Positions 34,939-43,154 of a stretch of DNA of 61,039 nucleotides are shown here, piece after piece (the first letter of the stretch is position 1; every line of letters starts with the position of its first letter). This DNA is from Candidatus Stahliibacteriota bacterium. Its GTDB lineage: Bacteria; Hydrothermota; Tepidihabitantia; SM23-42. The notes below the pieces were generated by a model that searched no databases, was not told the origin of the DNA, and saw only the letters and a program-made list of their open reading frames with translations. The translations under genes were made by a program, and so were the position numbers. The DNA is taken from NCBI GenBank assembly GCA_030602565.1, contig JAUVZL010000009.1:1-61039 (forward strand). The letters run 5' to 3'.

Positions 34939-35915
34939 GTTTCGTAACTGTTGAAACATTGTTCAAAGATAAAAAAGAGGAGTTCTCACTTGAGATTGTT
35001 GTTGGCGAGAGCTATCTAAGGGATAAGAAGATTTCGACATACGATATTTTTCGACCCGGTCTCGCACTCGCCGGATACACAGGATATTTTTTAAGTGAGC
35101 GCATTATTATTATCGGCAAAACCGAGGTATCTTATCTCAAAACCCTAACCAAGGAGCTCCGGAATCAACGCGTCGCAGCGATCATGAAATTGGGAACCCC
35201 ATGCGTCATTGTTGCAAAAAAATTGAGCATCGATGAGAAATTCATTGACGAAGCGAAACGCAGGAAAATTCCTATCTTGCGGACACCCATGTCGACGACC
35301 CCTTTTATTCATAAACTTTCAACCTATCTGGCGTACAAGCTGGCACCAACAAAATTCATTCAGGGCACCCTCGTCGATATCTACGGCGTCGGTGTTTTGT
35401 TTGTGGGGAAACCAGGGACTGGTAAGAGTGAGTGCGCTCTGGATTTGGTTGAGCGTGGACATCGTTTTGTTGTGGATGATCTTGTCAAAATCGTACAGAG
35501 AGGTGATATTCTTGTTGGGTCTGGTGCCGAAAAGAGCGCTCAGCTCAAACACCACATCGAAGTAAGAGGTGTTGGACTAGTCGACATCTACAGGATCTTT
35601 GGCGTGAAGTCGGTAAGGTCGCACAAGCGTATAGAAATTGTCATGGAACTCGTCCTTTGGGATGAGACGAAAGGTGATTTTGAACGCGTCGGCATCCAGG
35701 GGAAGAACAAGAAGATATTGGGTATTGAGATACCGCGCATCGTAATTCCCCTCACGCCCGGGAAGAACGTTTCGGTAATTGCCGAAGTCGTTGCAATGAA
35801 TTATCTGCTAAAACTCAGAGGTGTTCATCCGGCTAAAGAATACAACGAGGAGTTGAAAAGAATCCTTGCACAAATGGAAGCACCAACTTCACACTACGAC
35901 GAGGAGATAGAATAA
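34935..35915 (+). CDS. hprK: HPr kinase/phosphorylase
   Basis: 326 residues. This bifunctional enzyme phosphorylates and dephosphorylates Ser46 of HPr. The catalytic half carries the P-loop GKPGTGKSECALDL, the following HRFVVDD, and the signature EVRGVGLVDIYRIFG. Full length. It overlaps hpf and is 6 nt from an EIIA gene, forming a PTS-type regulatory unit; HPr and enzyme I are not in the window. Confidence 0.92.
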   Translation: MSFVTVETLFKDKKEEFSLEIVVGESYLRDKKISTYDIFRPGLALAGYTGYFLSERIIIIGKTEVSYLKTLTKELRNQRVAAIMKLGTPCVIVAKKLSIDEKFIDEAKRRKIPILRTPMSTTPFIHKLSTYLAYKLAPTKFIQGTLVDIYGVGVLFVGKPGTGKSECALDLVERGHRFVVDDLVKIVQRGDILVGSGAEKSAQLKHHIEVRGVGLVDIYRIFGVKSVRSHKRIEIVMELVLWDETKGDFERVGIQGKNKKILGIEIPRIVIPLTPGKNVSVIAEVVAMNYLLKLRGVHPAKEYNEELKRILAQMEAPTSHYDEEIE

Positions 35916-35921
35916 CCAGAT

Positions 35922-36314
35922 ATGATTAGAGGTATTATTATCGGTCACGGGGAATTCGCCAAGGCGATACTCAAGACCGCTGAGCAGATAGTTGGTGAGC
36001 AACCAGAGGTTGAAGTTATTTCTAATAAGGGGTTTTCCTGTGCTGGTATGACGGAGAAAATCAACGAAGTAATAAGCAAGGGCGATTACAAAAGCACGAT
36101 TATGTTTCTTGATCTGCCAGGCGGCAGTTGTACGATCAGTTGCTACAGTCTATTGAAATACACAAAGGATCTTAAAATCATAAGTGGGGTCAACCTTCCC
36201 ATGTTGATTGAGTTTTTCATGTTGAGGAACAAACATTCAGCTGATGACCTTGTTTGTATTTTAGCAAAAAAGGGAAGGGAAAATATAATTCAATTGAAGT
36301 GCAAAAATGAATAA
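35922..36314 (+). CDS. PTS mannose-type EIIA domain protein
   Basis: 130 residues of the EIIA-Man fold. The phosphorylated His lies in IIIGHGEFAKAI at the N-terminus; later VMFLDLPGGSCTIS (from MFLDLPGG) and SGVNLPMLIEF match family blocks. No EIIB, EIIC or EIID genes follow, so the protein is more likely regulatory than part of sugar uptake. Overlaps the acyl-CoA ligase start by 8 nt. Confidence 0.82.
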   Translation: MIRGIIIGHGEFAKAILKTAEQIVGEQPEVEVISNKGFSCAGMTEKINEVISKGDYKSTIMFLDLPGGSCTISCYSLLKYTKDLKIISGVNLPMLIEFFMLRNKHSADDLVCILAKKGRENIIQLKCKNE

Positions 36315-37953
36315 GAAAACGAGGACATTAGGCGAGGTTTTTGAATTTGCGGTGGAAAAATTCCCTGACCGACTGGCTTTGAAAAAAGGTGACACCGAGT
36401 ACACGTATACTCAGCTCAAAAAGAGGGTCGTTTATCTCAAGAACCACTTATTGAAGCTGGGTTTGAAAAAGGGTGACAAGTTTGCAGTTTTTGGTGAGAA
36501 CCGGCCAGAATGGGCAATCGGTTATCTGGCAATTGTCAGGGCAGGTTTGGTCGTTGTGCCGGTTGATCGTATGCTTTCCCAAGCAGAAATTCTTCATATC
36601 CTGCGTAATAGCGAAGCAAAGGGGGTTATTGCTTCTGAGAACTATATAGACAAGATCGAAGATGTCAAACCAGAACTCAGTGATTTCAAACACGTTATTC
36701 TAATGGATACAATAAAAGATATGGAAGTAGCAAAAGAGGTGCCGGTTGGCGACATTGACCCTGACTCGCTGGCCGTACTCATTTTCACATCAGGGACAAC
36801 TGGTACTTCAAAAGCAGTCATGTTGAGTCACAATAATATCATAAGTAACCTCGAATGCGTTGACAAGATAATCGAGATTAACGAAAAGGATACCCTTGTG
36901 TCGATCATCCCTATGCACCACACTTTTGAAAGCACGGCTGGTTTTATACTGCCACTTTTTAAGGGAGCTGCTATTTACTACCCGGCGAGTCTGAAGCCGA
37001 AAGACCTTGTGGCAACCATGAAAGAAGCGAATGTATCATGCCTCATTGCAGTACCACTGCTTTTCGAGAAATTTCTTGCCGCGGTTCACAGAAAGGTTGA
37101 TGCGGCTTCGATCCCTAAAAAGATAATGTTCAATGCCATTAGCAGTATCGGTTCAGTCTTCAAATTTTTGCGCAAACCGCTCTTTGCCAAAGTTAGGTAT
37201 GAGATGGGCTTGGGAAATCTGCGTGTTGCCTGTGCTGGAGGCGCGGCACTTACTGAGAAGGTAGCGCGGGGCCTAAAGCTCTTCGCAATCCCGATTATCC
37301 AGGGTTATGGTTTGACTGAGACCGCGCCGGCTATCTCGGTAAGCCCCTTGGAAAAACCCAAAATAGCCTCAGTCGGTATTGTCCTTCCTAGCATCGAAGT
37401 GAAAATCCATAAGCCTGAGAAGGATGGTATTGGTGAGATAATCGTACGTGGACCTAATATAATGCTTGGATACTACAAGAACCAAGCAGCAACTGATGAG
37501 GTCATTAAGGACGGGTGGTTATACACCGGTGATTTAGGTCATCTTGATGAGGACGGTTATCTCTATATCAGCGGTAGGAAGAAAAGCCTTATTGTTACTC
37601 AAAGCGGCAAGAATATTTATCCTGAGGAGCTGGAAGAGAAACTAATAAAGAGCCAATGGGTGAAAGAGGTGCTCGTGGTACCGAGGATTGATGCAAAGAC
37701 CAAGAAAGAGTCGGTATGTGCGCTGATATTCCCTGATTACGAATTGCTCGAAGAATACAGTATTTCAAGCGAAACAACACTCAAAAAAGAGGATGTCGAG
37801 GTGATATTCAAGGATGTGGTACGCGAGGTCAATGCAGAGTTGCCTGCTTACAAAAAGATTACCCAGTTTGAAGTTAGGGAAGAGGAATTCCCGAAAACTA
37901 CCACTCAAAAGATAAAAAGACACATGTTCTTGGAAAGAGGGATAAAGGTATAG
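36307..37953 (+). CDS. Long-chain acyl-CoA ligase (AMP-forming)
   Basis: 548 residues of the ANL superfamily, activating a carboxylic acid through an acyl-AMP. Motifs are FTSGTTGTSKAVMLSH (P-loop), QGYGLTETAPAIS, the YTGDLGHLDEDGYLYISGR block and the C-terminal lysine TTQKIKRHMF. The lid region has an insertion (residues about 485-515) as in long-chain FadD-like proteins. Substrate length not readable. Last gene of the hpf-hprK-EIIA group by overlap. Confidence 0.85.
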   Translation: MNKKTRTLGEVFEFAVEKFPDRLALKKGDTEYTYTQLKKRVVYLKNHLLKLGLKKGDKFAVFGENRPEWAIGYLAIVRAGLVVVPVDRMLSQAEILHILRNSEAKGVIASENYIDKIEDVKPELSDFKHVILMDTIKDMEVAKEVPVGDIDPDSLAVLIFTSGTTGTSKAVMLSHNNIISNLECVDKIIEINEKDTLVSIIPMHHTFESTAGFILPLFKGAAIYYPASLKPKDLVATMKEANVSCLIAVPLLFEKFLAAVHRKVDAASIPKKIMFNAISSIGSVFKFLRKPLFAKVRYEMGLGNLRVACAGGAALTEKVARGLKLFAIPIIQGYGLTETAPAISVSPLEKPKIASVGIVLPSIEVKIHKPEKDGIGEIIVRGPNIMLGYYKNQAATDEVIKDGWLYTGDLGHLDEDGYLYISGRKKSLIVTQSGKNIYPEELEEKLIKSQWVKEVLVVPRIDAKTKKESVCALIFPDYELLEEYSISSETTLKKEDVEVIFKDVVREVNAELPAYKKITQFEVREEEFPKTTTQKIKRHMFLERGIKV

Positions 37954-38117
37954 AAAAAGATAGAAGATTGGTTTGGGTTTAGATGTTTGAAAAATGATGG
38001 ATTCACACAGATGGCAGCAGATGCAGATAGAATTTTTGTCAAATTAGATCCGTCTACATCTTAATTTGCCGATAGGCAAATCCGTTTCCATCTATTTTTC
38101 CGAAGGAAAAAGGGGGT

Positions 38118-38375
38118 ATGATGGAGAAACTAATCGGTACGATAACCCATTATTTTGGGAAGATTAGTGTTGCCGTTCTCAAGGTTGATGACGATGAAGT
38201 AAAGGTCGGCGATACAATCCACATAAAAGGCAAATATACTGATTTTAGCCAGACAATCGATTCCATGCAGGTCGAGCACGAGAAGATCGAAAAAGCCAAA
38301 AAAGGCGATGAAGTTGGGTTAAAAGTAGATAATCCAGTGCACGAACACGACGAAGTATACAAGGTGACTGAATAG
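38118..38375 (+). CDS. Stand-alone EF-Tu domain II-like protein
   Basis: 85 residues forming only the beta-barrel of translation GTPases (GTITHYFGKISVAVLKV, VGDTIHIKGKYTDF, GDEVGLKV). Proteins annotated as elongation-factor-like of this size occur in archaea and various bacteria; their job is unknown to me. GGGGGT lies 7 nt before the ATG pair. Monocistronic. Confidence 0.7.
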   Translation: MMEKLIGTITHYFGKISVAVLKVDDDEVKVGDTIHIKGKYTDFSQTIDSMQVEHEKIEKAKKGDEVGLKVDNPVHEHDEVYKVTE

Positions 38376-38702
38376 ATACTGGATAGAGTGTCGGAGTAAC
38401 GGGGTATGGGAGTATCGGACTAGAGAGAGTGGGCACTAAGAAGTAGGGACTAGGCAGTAAGAATAGAACTAAAGAAACTAAAAAGACCAAACCAACGTTA
38501 TTAACGATCCAACGCTCTAAACGCTTTAAATTCCATCCCGCACTTTTGGTAAAAGTGCGTGGATCTCTTCTAATTCGCTTCGACATTTGACCTGCCAGCG
38601 TTTGTTGAATTTTACGACATTTGACCTGCCAGCGTTTGTTGAATTTTACGGCTTAAAAGCAATGATATTTCGTGACATTTCTATCCTACGAACCATAATT
38701 AA
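38376..38702. repeat. Spacer with a perfect 34-bp tandem duplication
   Basis: The 34-bp unit starting CGACATTTGACCTGCCAGCG occurs twice head-to-tail at 38581-38614 and 38615-38648. Before it stands a perfect 9-bp hairpin (CGCACTTTT-GGT-AAAAGTGCG, 38539-38559) without a T run. The rest is degenerate purine-rich sequence; no gene is visible. Confidence 0.8.
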
Positions 38703-39554
38703 TTATATATGTTGATTTTTATTATTCGTGCTGTTTATTCTTAAAAACCAGCGATAAATCCATTCCCGGGCGAATTTTCGATTTCCGCAAAAGATAAATT
38801 GGATTTCTGGAAAACTGACAGCCAGGTCTGATAATATATCTGCAACATAAGATGTCTTGTAATGCTTGACCTTTTTTGGGTTCATAAAGTCACTGTAAGG
38901 TGATTCAAATACTACTGCTTTAAAAGGATAGGTTGAGAGTTCTTGTAGAGTTGCTTTCAGGACATCGTATGTGCCGATTTCGTGCAGCATATTATCCAAT
39001 GTTTTTCTTTCGGCAATGGCAATTATTTTTCCCTGTTTTATTAATGCGTAATCACCAACAGGTAGATTTTCTCTTTTTGTTTGTGCATAACCAAATTTAT
39101 ATGGATAGCGTTCCCTCTTATCAATGATTATTTCACACCATGAGCCTTCTTTTACTTTGGGAATATATGCTCCGGGTCTTCTGACTTTTGCTGATGACTG
39201 GGTAATCCAGAAGATCTGGTCATAGAATTTACCGGGTTTTGTCTTGTATTCCTTTTTTAGAAAGATAAACCAGCACCTTTTTTTTGTTTTTCGATTCAGA
39301 ATGATATTTAGTCTTTTTCCATATTTAACAGTTTTTACAATCGGTATATCCTCAATCGGTTTTTCTTTAGGTAGTTCAAATTTATTACATCGTTCTTCTA
39401 ATAAGCAGTAAATCTTTTTTCCTGGTCCAGGCCATCTTTCCTGAACACTGAGGACTAAGAAATCGTCAGGTTTTTCTTCAAGATAAAGGCGAAAAGGAAA
39501 TTTGTCACTTTCTTGTTTATGCAAAAGCCAACGCAGAGTTTGATTATCTGCCAT
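38703..39554 (-). CDS. ERCC4-type nuclease domain protein
   Basis: 283 residues from the ATG that overlaps the end of the cupin gene by 11 nt; a longer frame would lie inside that gene. The C-terminal half has the XPF/ERCC4 nuclease core: IIIDKRERYP, LPVGDYALI and the catalytic ERKTLDNML. The N-terminal 140 residues are basic and aromatic-rich and have no family I know. No helicase or HhH domain is fused. A repair or structure-specific endonuclease is the likely role. Confidence 0.75.
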   Translation of the reverse strand: MADNQTLRWLLHKQESDKFPFRLYLEEKPDDFLVLSVQERWPGPGKKIYCLLEERCNKFELPKEKPIEDIPIVKTVKYGKRLNIILNRKTKKRCWFIFLKKEYKTKPGKFYDQIFWITQSSAKVRRPGAYIPKVKEGSWCEIIIDKRERYPYKFGYAQTKRENLPVGDYALIKQGKIIAIAERKTLDNMLHEIGTYDVLKATLQELSTYPFKAVVFESPYSDFMNPKKVKHYKTSYVADILSDLAVSFPEIQFIFCGNRKFAREWIYRWFLRINSTNNKNQHI

Positions 39555-39915
39555 CTTTAAGTATAGTCTCGGTTTCAGGTGTCCATGCCGGGTCAACAAT
39601 ACATAAGAATTCAAGATTCTCTTCACCGGTATTTTCTATGAATTGAACTGCATCTGGGGGAATGTATACTGTATCGTTTTTTTCAACCAATTTTTTCTCA
39701 TTATCAATATACATTGTACCAGTACCTTTTATTATATAATAGACTTCACTGTTTTTTAGTTTATGTGGTAATGTTTTTTCTCCAGGTTTAACCATTGTCC
39801 AGGCAAGACTGTAGTTAATATTTATTTTTTCTTTTCCTGGATTCAGTATTTCGCGCAAATGAGAATTATCACCAGCAATAAATTCAAGACAATCCTTTAA
39901 ATGCTTAATATACAT
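39544..39915 (-). CDS. Cupin-domain protein
   Basis: 123 residues, single cupin barrel. The metal-binding pattern is weak: GEKTLPHKLKNSEVYYIIKGTG has His and Glu of motif 1, and DTVYIPPDAVQFIENTG is motif 2 without its usual His. Resembles sugar-isomerase or mannose-6-phosphate isomerase type II cupins, but function is open. The ATG is 5 nt behind TACAAT, so the message is probably leaderless. Confidence 0.75.
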   Translation of the reverse strand: MYIKHLKDCLEFIAGDNSHLREILNPGKEKININYSLAWTMVKPGEKTLPHKLKNSEVYYIIKGTGTMYIDNEKKLVEKNDTVYIPPDAVQFIENTGEENLEFLCIVDPAWTPETETILKDGR

Positions 39916-39920
39916 GGATT

Positions 39921-39948
39921 ATTGTAACTGAATGATTAGAAAAATCAA
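39921..39948 (-). promoter_or_regulatory. Leaderless promoter of the cupin-ERCC4 pair
   Basis: TTGATT (39948-39943), 16-bp spacer, TACAAT (39926-39921), 5 nt to ATG. Confidence 0.7.
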
Positions 39949-39965
39949 GTGTCTATAGAAGAGAA

Positions 39966-40406
39966 CTGAAATTCCGATATAAGCCAGAGTTTGAGTTGAT
40001 TTATATTGGGTGATTGACTTATTTAGTGCTCCAAATAGCGTTTATGAGTAAAAAAATGGATGATGTATCAATTTGAATGGGATCTATACTACCTTATAAC
40101 CAGGATGACAAAAATGAGTTGTTTGATTTACCCCGTTGGAAAGCCTTGCCCTTCAGGGCGGGGATGGTAAAGAAAAAGAGAATCATTTTCTCAAAAAATG
40201 CCTCACCATAAACCCCGTTAGATAATACACACGTTCAAATTAATTAGTAAAAATAACACACTATCACACGATCGAAGAGCATAAGCATATTTGAAGTTCA
40301 GTATCTAACGGGGTCAACCCCCTATCTTAATTATAATACCCGATCATAAAAAGATAAGAAATTTCAAGAAAAATTATGATTAAAAACGCTTATATCGGAA
40401 TTTCAG
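39966..40406. mobile_element. 441-bp element with 19-bp terminal inverted repeats
   Basis: Ends are CTGAAATTCCGATATAAGC (39966-39984) and its exact reverse complement (40388-40406). The first 165 bp match 417-581 in reverse. The inside has a GCCCTTCAGGGC hairpin like those at IS200/IS605 right ends and a nested pair CCCCGTTAGATA/TATCTAACGGGG (40213-40224 and 40302-40313). No intact gene, so non-autonomous. Confidence 0.75.
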
Positions 40407-40565
40407 AGTCACGATATTTCGAGAGAAAAGCATTTTATTTCTTAATTCGAAGTTCTTATATTCAAAAATAGTTTATAACTGCGTCTCGGCATACCTGGTT
40501 TTGTTGATAAATGTAACTTTTTATATCCCATATAGAGAATTCCGAATGTGCTATAGGAAAAGGTT

Positions 40566-40659
40566 TGGCGGAGGCGTGTAGGAATCGAACCTACCGTCCT
40601 CCTTTCGAAGGACATCTGGATTTGAAGTCCAGCAAGCACACCAGCACTTATCCACCTCC
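40566..40659 (-). tRNA. selC: tRNA-Sec (anticodon UCA)
   Basis: 94-nt tRNA. The acceptor stem starts GGAGGTG and ends CGCCTCC, followed by G and encoded CCA. The D arm has a long 6-bp stem (AAGTGC/GTGCTT, two wobble pairs). The anticodon arm CTGGA-CTTCAAA-TCCAG carries TCA (40623-40625 on the + strand as TGA). A long variable arm and the T arm GTAGG-TTCGATT-CCTAC follow. The eighth acceptor pair, normally closed in bacterial tRNA-Sec, is G-A. It belongs with selA and selB 5-8 kb away. Confidence 0.93.
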
Positions 40660-41214
40660 GCAAAATTCGTTTAAATCTTTGATTTAATTACGAATTTTAG
40701 CGCCCCGAGCTTGTCGAGGGGCCTCATCAAAGTTTAGCGTCCTCGTTCTGCCAAGAACGGGGCTTCATCAAAAATCAGCGTCTTCCAATTTCACCCAAAT
40801 TTCATATTTGGTCGAGAAATCGAGAATCTCGAATCCATTATTATGGATGAGCGGCCGAGCATTTTATTACAAATACCTGTATAATTGTATATGAAAAAGA
40901 GGGTAAGTCAAATGGTAATTTTTTATTTAGAGAACCAATAATATGCTGATATTTTTTGCAAGAAAATACAGGTTTGACAAAACAAGTAATCAGGGTGATC
41001 ATAGGGATACTATATACCATGGCGAGTAGCTTGTGAATGACGATACGAGTAGAGTAGTTTCTGATTTCGAGGGCTGATCCCACATGCACCAAAAATATGT
41101 TGTACATCGAGAGTGAGGTATAGCACTATTCTTCTACGGCGAGTGGAGCTATCTACTCCCTAACTTTTGCAGTTATTTTACACTGATGCAAAAGGGATAT
41201 ACATACGGTATGGA
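40660..41214. other. Spacer upstream of tRNA-Sec with two short hairpin units
   Basis: Two roughly 40-bp units begin GCGCCCCGAGCTTGTCGAGG and GCGTCCTCGTTCTGCCAAG; each folds (CCCCGA/TCGAGGGG and CGTTCT/AGAACG) and ends near CATCAAA. No convincing gene is visible between here and 41214; one open frame at 40841-41107 has no coding character. Confidence 0.5.
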
Positions 41215-41502
41215 TTATGAAGATTTTACCAATTTCTTATAGTATTTTGTCCGTGTCATTGGACAATCATTGAGTAGATTGAAGTCTTTGTAAGATAGTT
41301 TAAGATCTCGTGCGATATATTTGCTTTTATCTTGATGCATGATTCTTGGATGATCGTTAGGTATTTTTACTTTTGCTACTGTTGTATCTCCTATTACAAT
41401 ATACCCTTTCCAATGTTTTCCACCTTTGTTGATTCTCACCGGTTTTGCTTTGGTAAGAATTGTTTTCCTGATATCACTTTCTTTATAGTCTTTTATTTTC
41501 AC
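41215..41502 (-). CDS. Hypothetical protein, third gene of unknown operon
   Basis: 95 residues, strongly basic, GTG start lying 20 nt inside the end of the preceding gene. Visible segments include GGKHWKGYIVIGDTTVAKVKIP and DHPRIMHQDKSKYIARDLKL. The His-Lys-rich sequence recalls small RNA-binding toxins such as HicA only in general character; no motif supports that. Always translated with its overlapping neighbour if real. Confidence 0.6.
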   Translation of the reverse strand: MKIKDYKESDIRKTILTKAKPVRINKGGKHWKGYIVIGDTTVAKVKIPNDHPRIMHQDKSKYIARDLKLSYKDFNLLNDCPMTRTKYYKKLVKSS

Positions 41503-41941
41503 TGGATATATTGATGTAATTCTTCAATATGGATTTCCATTTTTTGGGGAATGTCCCTAAATTTTCGTCTTCAATACTCAATAGATCTTTAAACAAGTCC
41601 GTTAATTCTTCGTTTAATTCTCTTAAAACATCAAATTCGTCATCTCCAAAACTATATAACTCTAATTCCTCAATATCACCAATCACATCACCACTCGATC
41701 TTTTTATGATTTTCACGTTTATCGGTTTTTTTAATGTATAATTAAAATTTATCAATTTATAAATTTGCGTATATTTGATATCTTGAATACCTCCGCATTC
41801 TAATAAACCATTGACTGTCATATTTGTTTGTGTCCATCGTGAAAAGCGTAAGATATCACTTTCTACTGATATCCAATTGGGTTTTACAAAAACAAATTCT
41901 TGCTCAGTAGCACTGGATTTCCATTCGACTCCTATGCTCAT
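41483..41941 (-). CDS. Hypothetical protein, second gene of unknown operon
   Basis: 152 residues with a beta-rich N-terminal half (GVEWKSSATEQEFVFVKPNW) and an acidic helical C-terminal half (DVLRELNEELTDLFKDLLSIED). The start is 2 nt after the first gene's stop. No family recognised. The acidic protein next to a basic protein of 95 residues is a layout seen in toxin-antitoxin and immunity pairs, but that is only suggestive. Confidence 0.6.
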   Translation of the reverse strand: MSIGVEWKSSATEQEFVFVKPNWISVESDILRFSRWTQTNMTVNGLLECGGIQDIKYTQIYKLINFNYTLKKPINVKIIKRSSGDVIGDIEELELYSFGDDEFDVLRELNEELTDLFKDLLSIEDENLGTFPKKWKSILKNYINISSENKRL

Positions 41942-41943
41942 TT

Positions 41944-42294
41944 TTATTTCCCTTTGAATGGTTTAACAGTTGTCTCATATTCTTTAATTCTATCTTCCAA
42001 CCAATTCTTTAAAAGACGAGCGGTTCTTATATCAATCGATATTCCACATTCAATTTCACGCACGATTCCTTTTTTCCCTGTTACTTTCTTCGGTTTACCC
42101 AAACCTCCTTTTTCGTTGATATTGTATAAGATTGACTGAGGGGTTACATTTCGATCGATAAAAAATTCACAATAAATGTTCCCGTTTGGTGTTATTCCCC
42201 CATAGGCTCCATCAACATGATAAGTGCGATATGATGGTGTTTTAATATAGTGAATTAAAATCTCCTCTGGTAAATCTCTTTTGGTTGTAGCCAT
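41944..42294 (-). CDS. Hypothetical protein, first gene of unknown operon
   Basis: 116 residues starting MATTKRDLPEEI, chosen because GGAGG lies 8 nt before this ATG. Segments GGITPNGNIYCEFFIDRNVTP and IECGISIDIRTARLLKNWLEDRI are well formed. It resembles small uncharacterised proteins with an N-terminal beta domain plus a helix; I recall similar ones near phage-defence genes but cannot name a family. TTGACT-N16-TATAAT lies upstream. Confidence 0.65.
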   Translation of the reverse strand: MATTKRDLPEEILIHYIKTPSYRTYHVDGAYGGITPNGNIYCEFFIDRNVTPQSILYNINEKGGLGKPKKVTGKKGIVREIECGISIDIRTARLLKNWLEDRIKEYETTVKPFKGK

Positions 42295-42320
42295 TTTCAT
42301 TCCTCCAGTTTTTCTGATCA

Positions 42321-42348
42321 ATTATAATCACGATATCTGAAGAGTCAA
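42321..42348 (-). promoter_or_regulatory. Promoter of the unknown three-gene operon
   Basis: TTGACT (42348-42343), 16-bp spacer, TATAAT (42326-42321), then a short leader with CTGGAGGA. Confidence 0.75.
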
Positions 42349-42565
42349 TAGTGTTGTGTTTTTGTGCGTACCCTTACTGGTAGGCACTCCACTAGAGAAA
42401 CAATAGGATTGGTATTGAAATTTTCTGCAGCTCCGATTAAGCGAAGCAACCGTCAATGCCACTCCTGTTCTTTTCTGTGCCATATTGTATAATAGAATTG
42501 AGTAAGATATTGTGCTTTAAAGGCTTCTGCAATTAACTCACTTATCAACATGACAACATGTTGAC

Positions 42566-42591
42566 ATTCTAACATGTTAACATGTTAGAAT
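42566..42591. promoter_or_regulatory. Perfect 26-bp palindrome built on AACATGTT
   Basis: Half-site ATTCTAACATGTT followed by its exact reverse complement. Another AACATGTT lies 12 bp to the left (42555-42562), making three copies of the octamer. Too AT-rich and loop-free for a terminator; an operator or a replication/partition site is more likely. Confidence 0.6.
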
Positions 42592-42890
42592 GGGATTAAA
42601 TTTCATTATGGCATAATAGTGAAGCGGAGAAGGGGGATACGGAGTTGGGAGAGGGGATGTAGATTTGACGTCTTTTCTTGGAAAGAAAAGGGGGTTTGAT
42701 TTCGGTTGCTTTTACATTGTAGTTGCCGATTCATCGGGCTTGTCTGATAAAGCTGTCCTGCCTGTCCCGAGTATATCGAGGGGAACGCAGTTGAAGGATC
42801 AGACGACTACATTATTATAAGTGATGTGAGGAATGTATTTTCACCTATGAAAATTGTCAGTATAATGTGCTTCTCGACTCGTTTCACTCG

Positions 42891-42992
42891 CTCGAAGGAT
42901 AAGGGTGAGTACGGATTCACTCGAAGGATAAGGGTGAGTGCTCGGATTCACTCGAAGGATAAGGGTGAGTGCTCGGATTCGCTCGAAGGATA
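42891..42992. repeat. 31-bp tandem repeat, about three and a half units
   Basis: Units begin CTCGAAGGATAAGGGTGAGT and end CTCGGATTCA; the first unit is 2 bp shorter. CACTC and GAGTG inside each unit can pair. No spacer diversity, so not CRISPR. The 42295-43154 gap otherwise holds no gene. Confidence 0.85.
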
Positions 42993-43154
42993 ATTCGTTT
43001 TCTTGAAATTGCCGCGCCTATTTGTACAGAGCTTCCGCTACACAAAAAGGCGGACATCTCATTATACTCGATATTTTCAACAGGCGCAATGACCCCGTAC
43101 AACTTCATTTTACGGGGCAGGCATGCTCAGGAAGGGGAGTGAAGTAATGAACTA

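Noticed and set aside
40841-41107. 88-codon open frame on the - strand
   Set aside because: No ribosome binding site, odd hydrophobic and His mix, no recognisable motif.
42891-42992. CRISPR array
   Set aside because: The repeats are directly adjacent without unique spacers and no cas genes are in the window.
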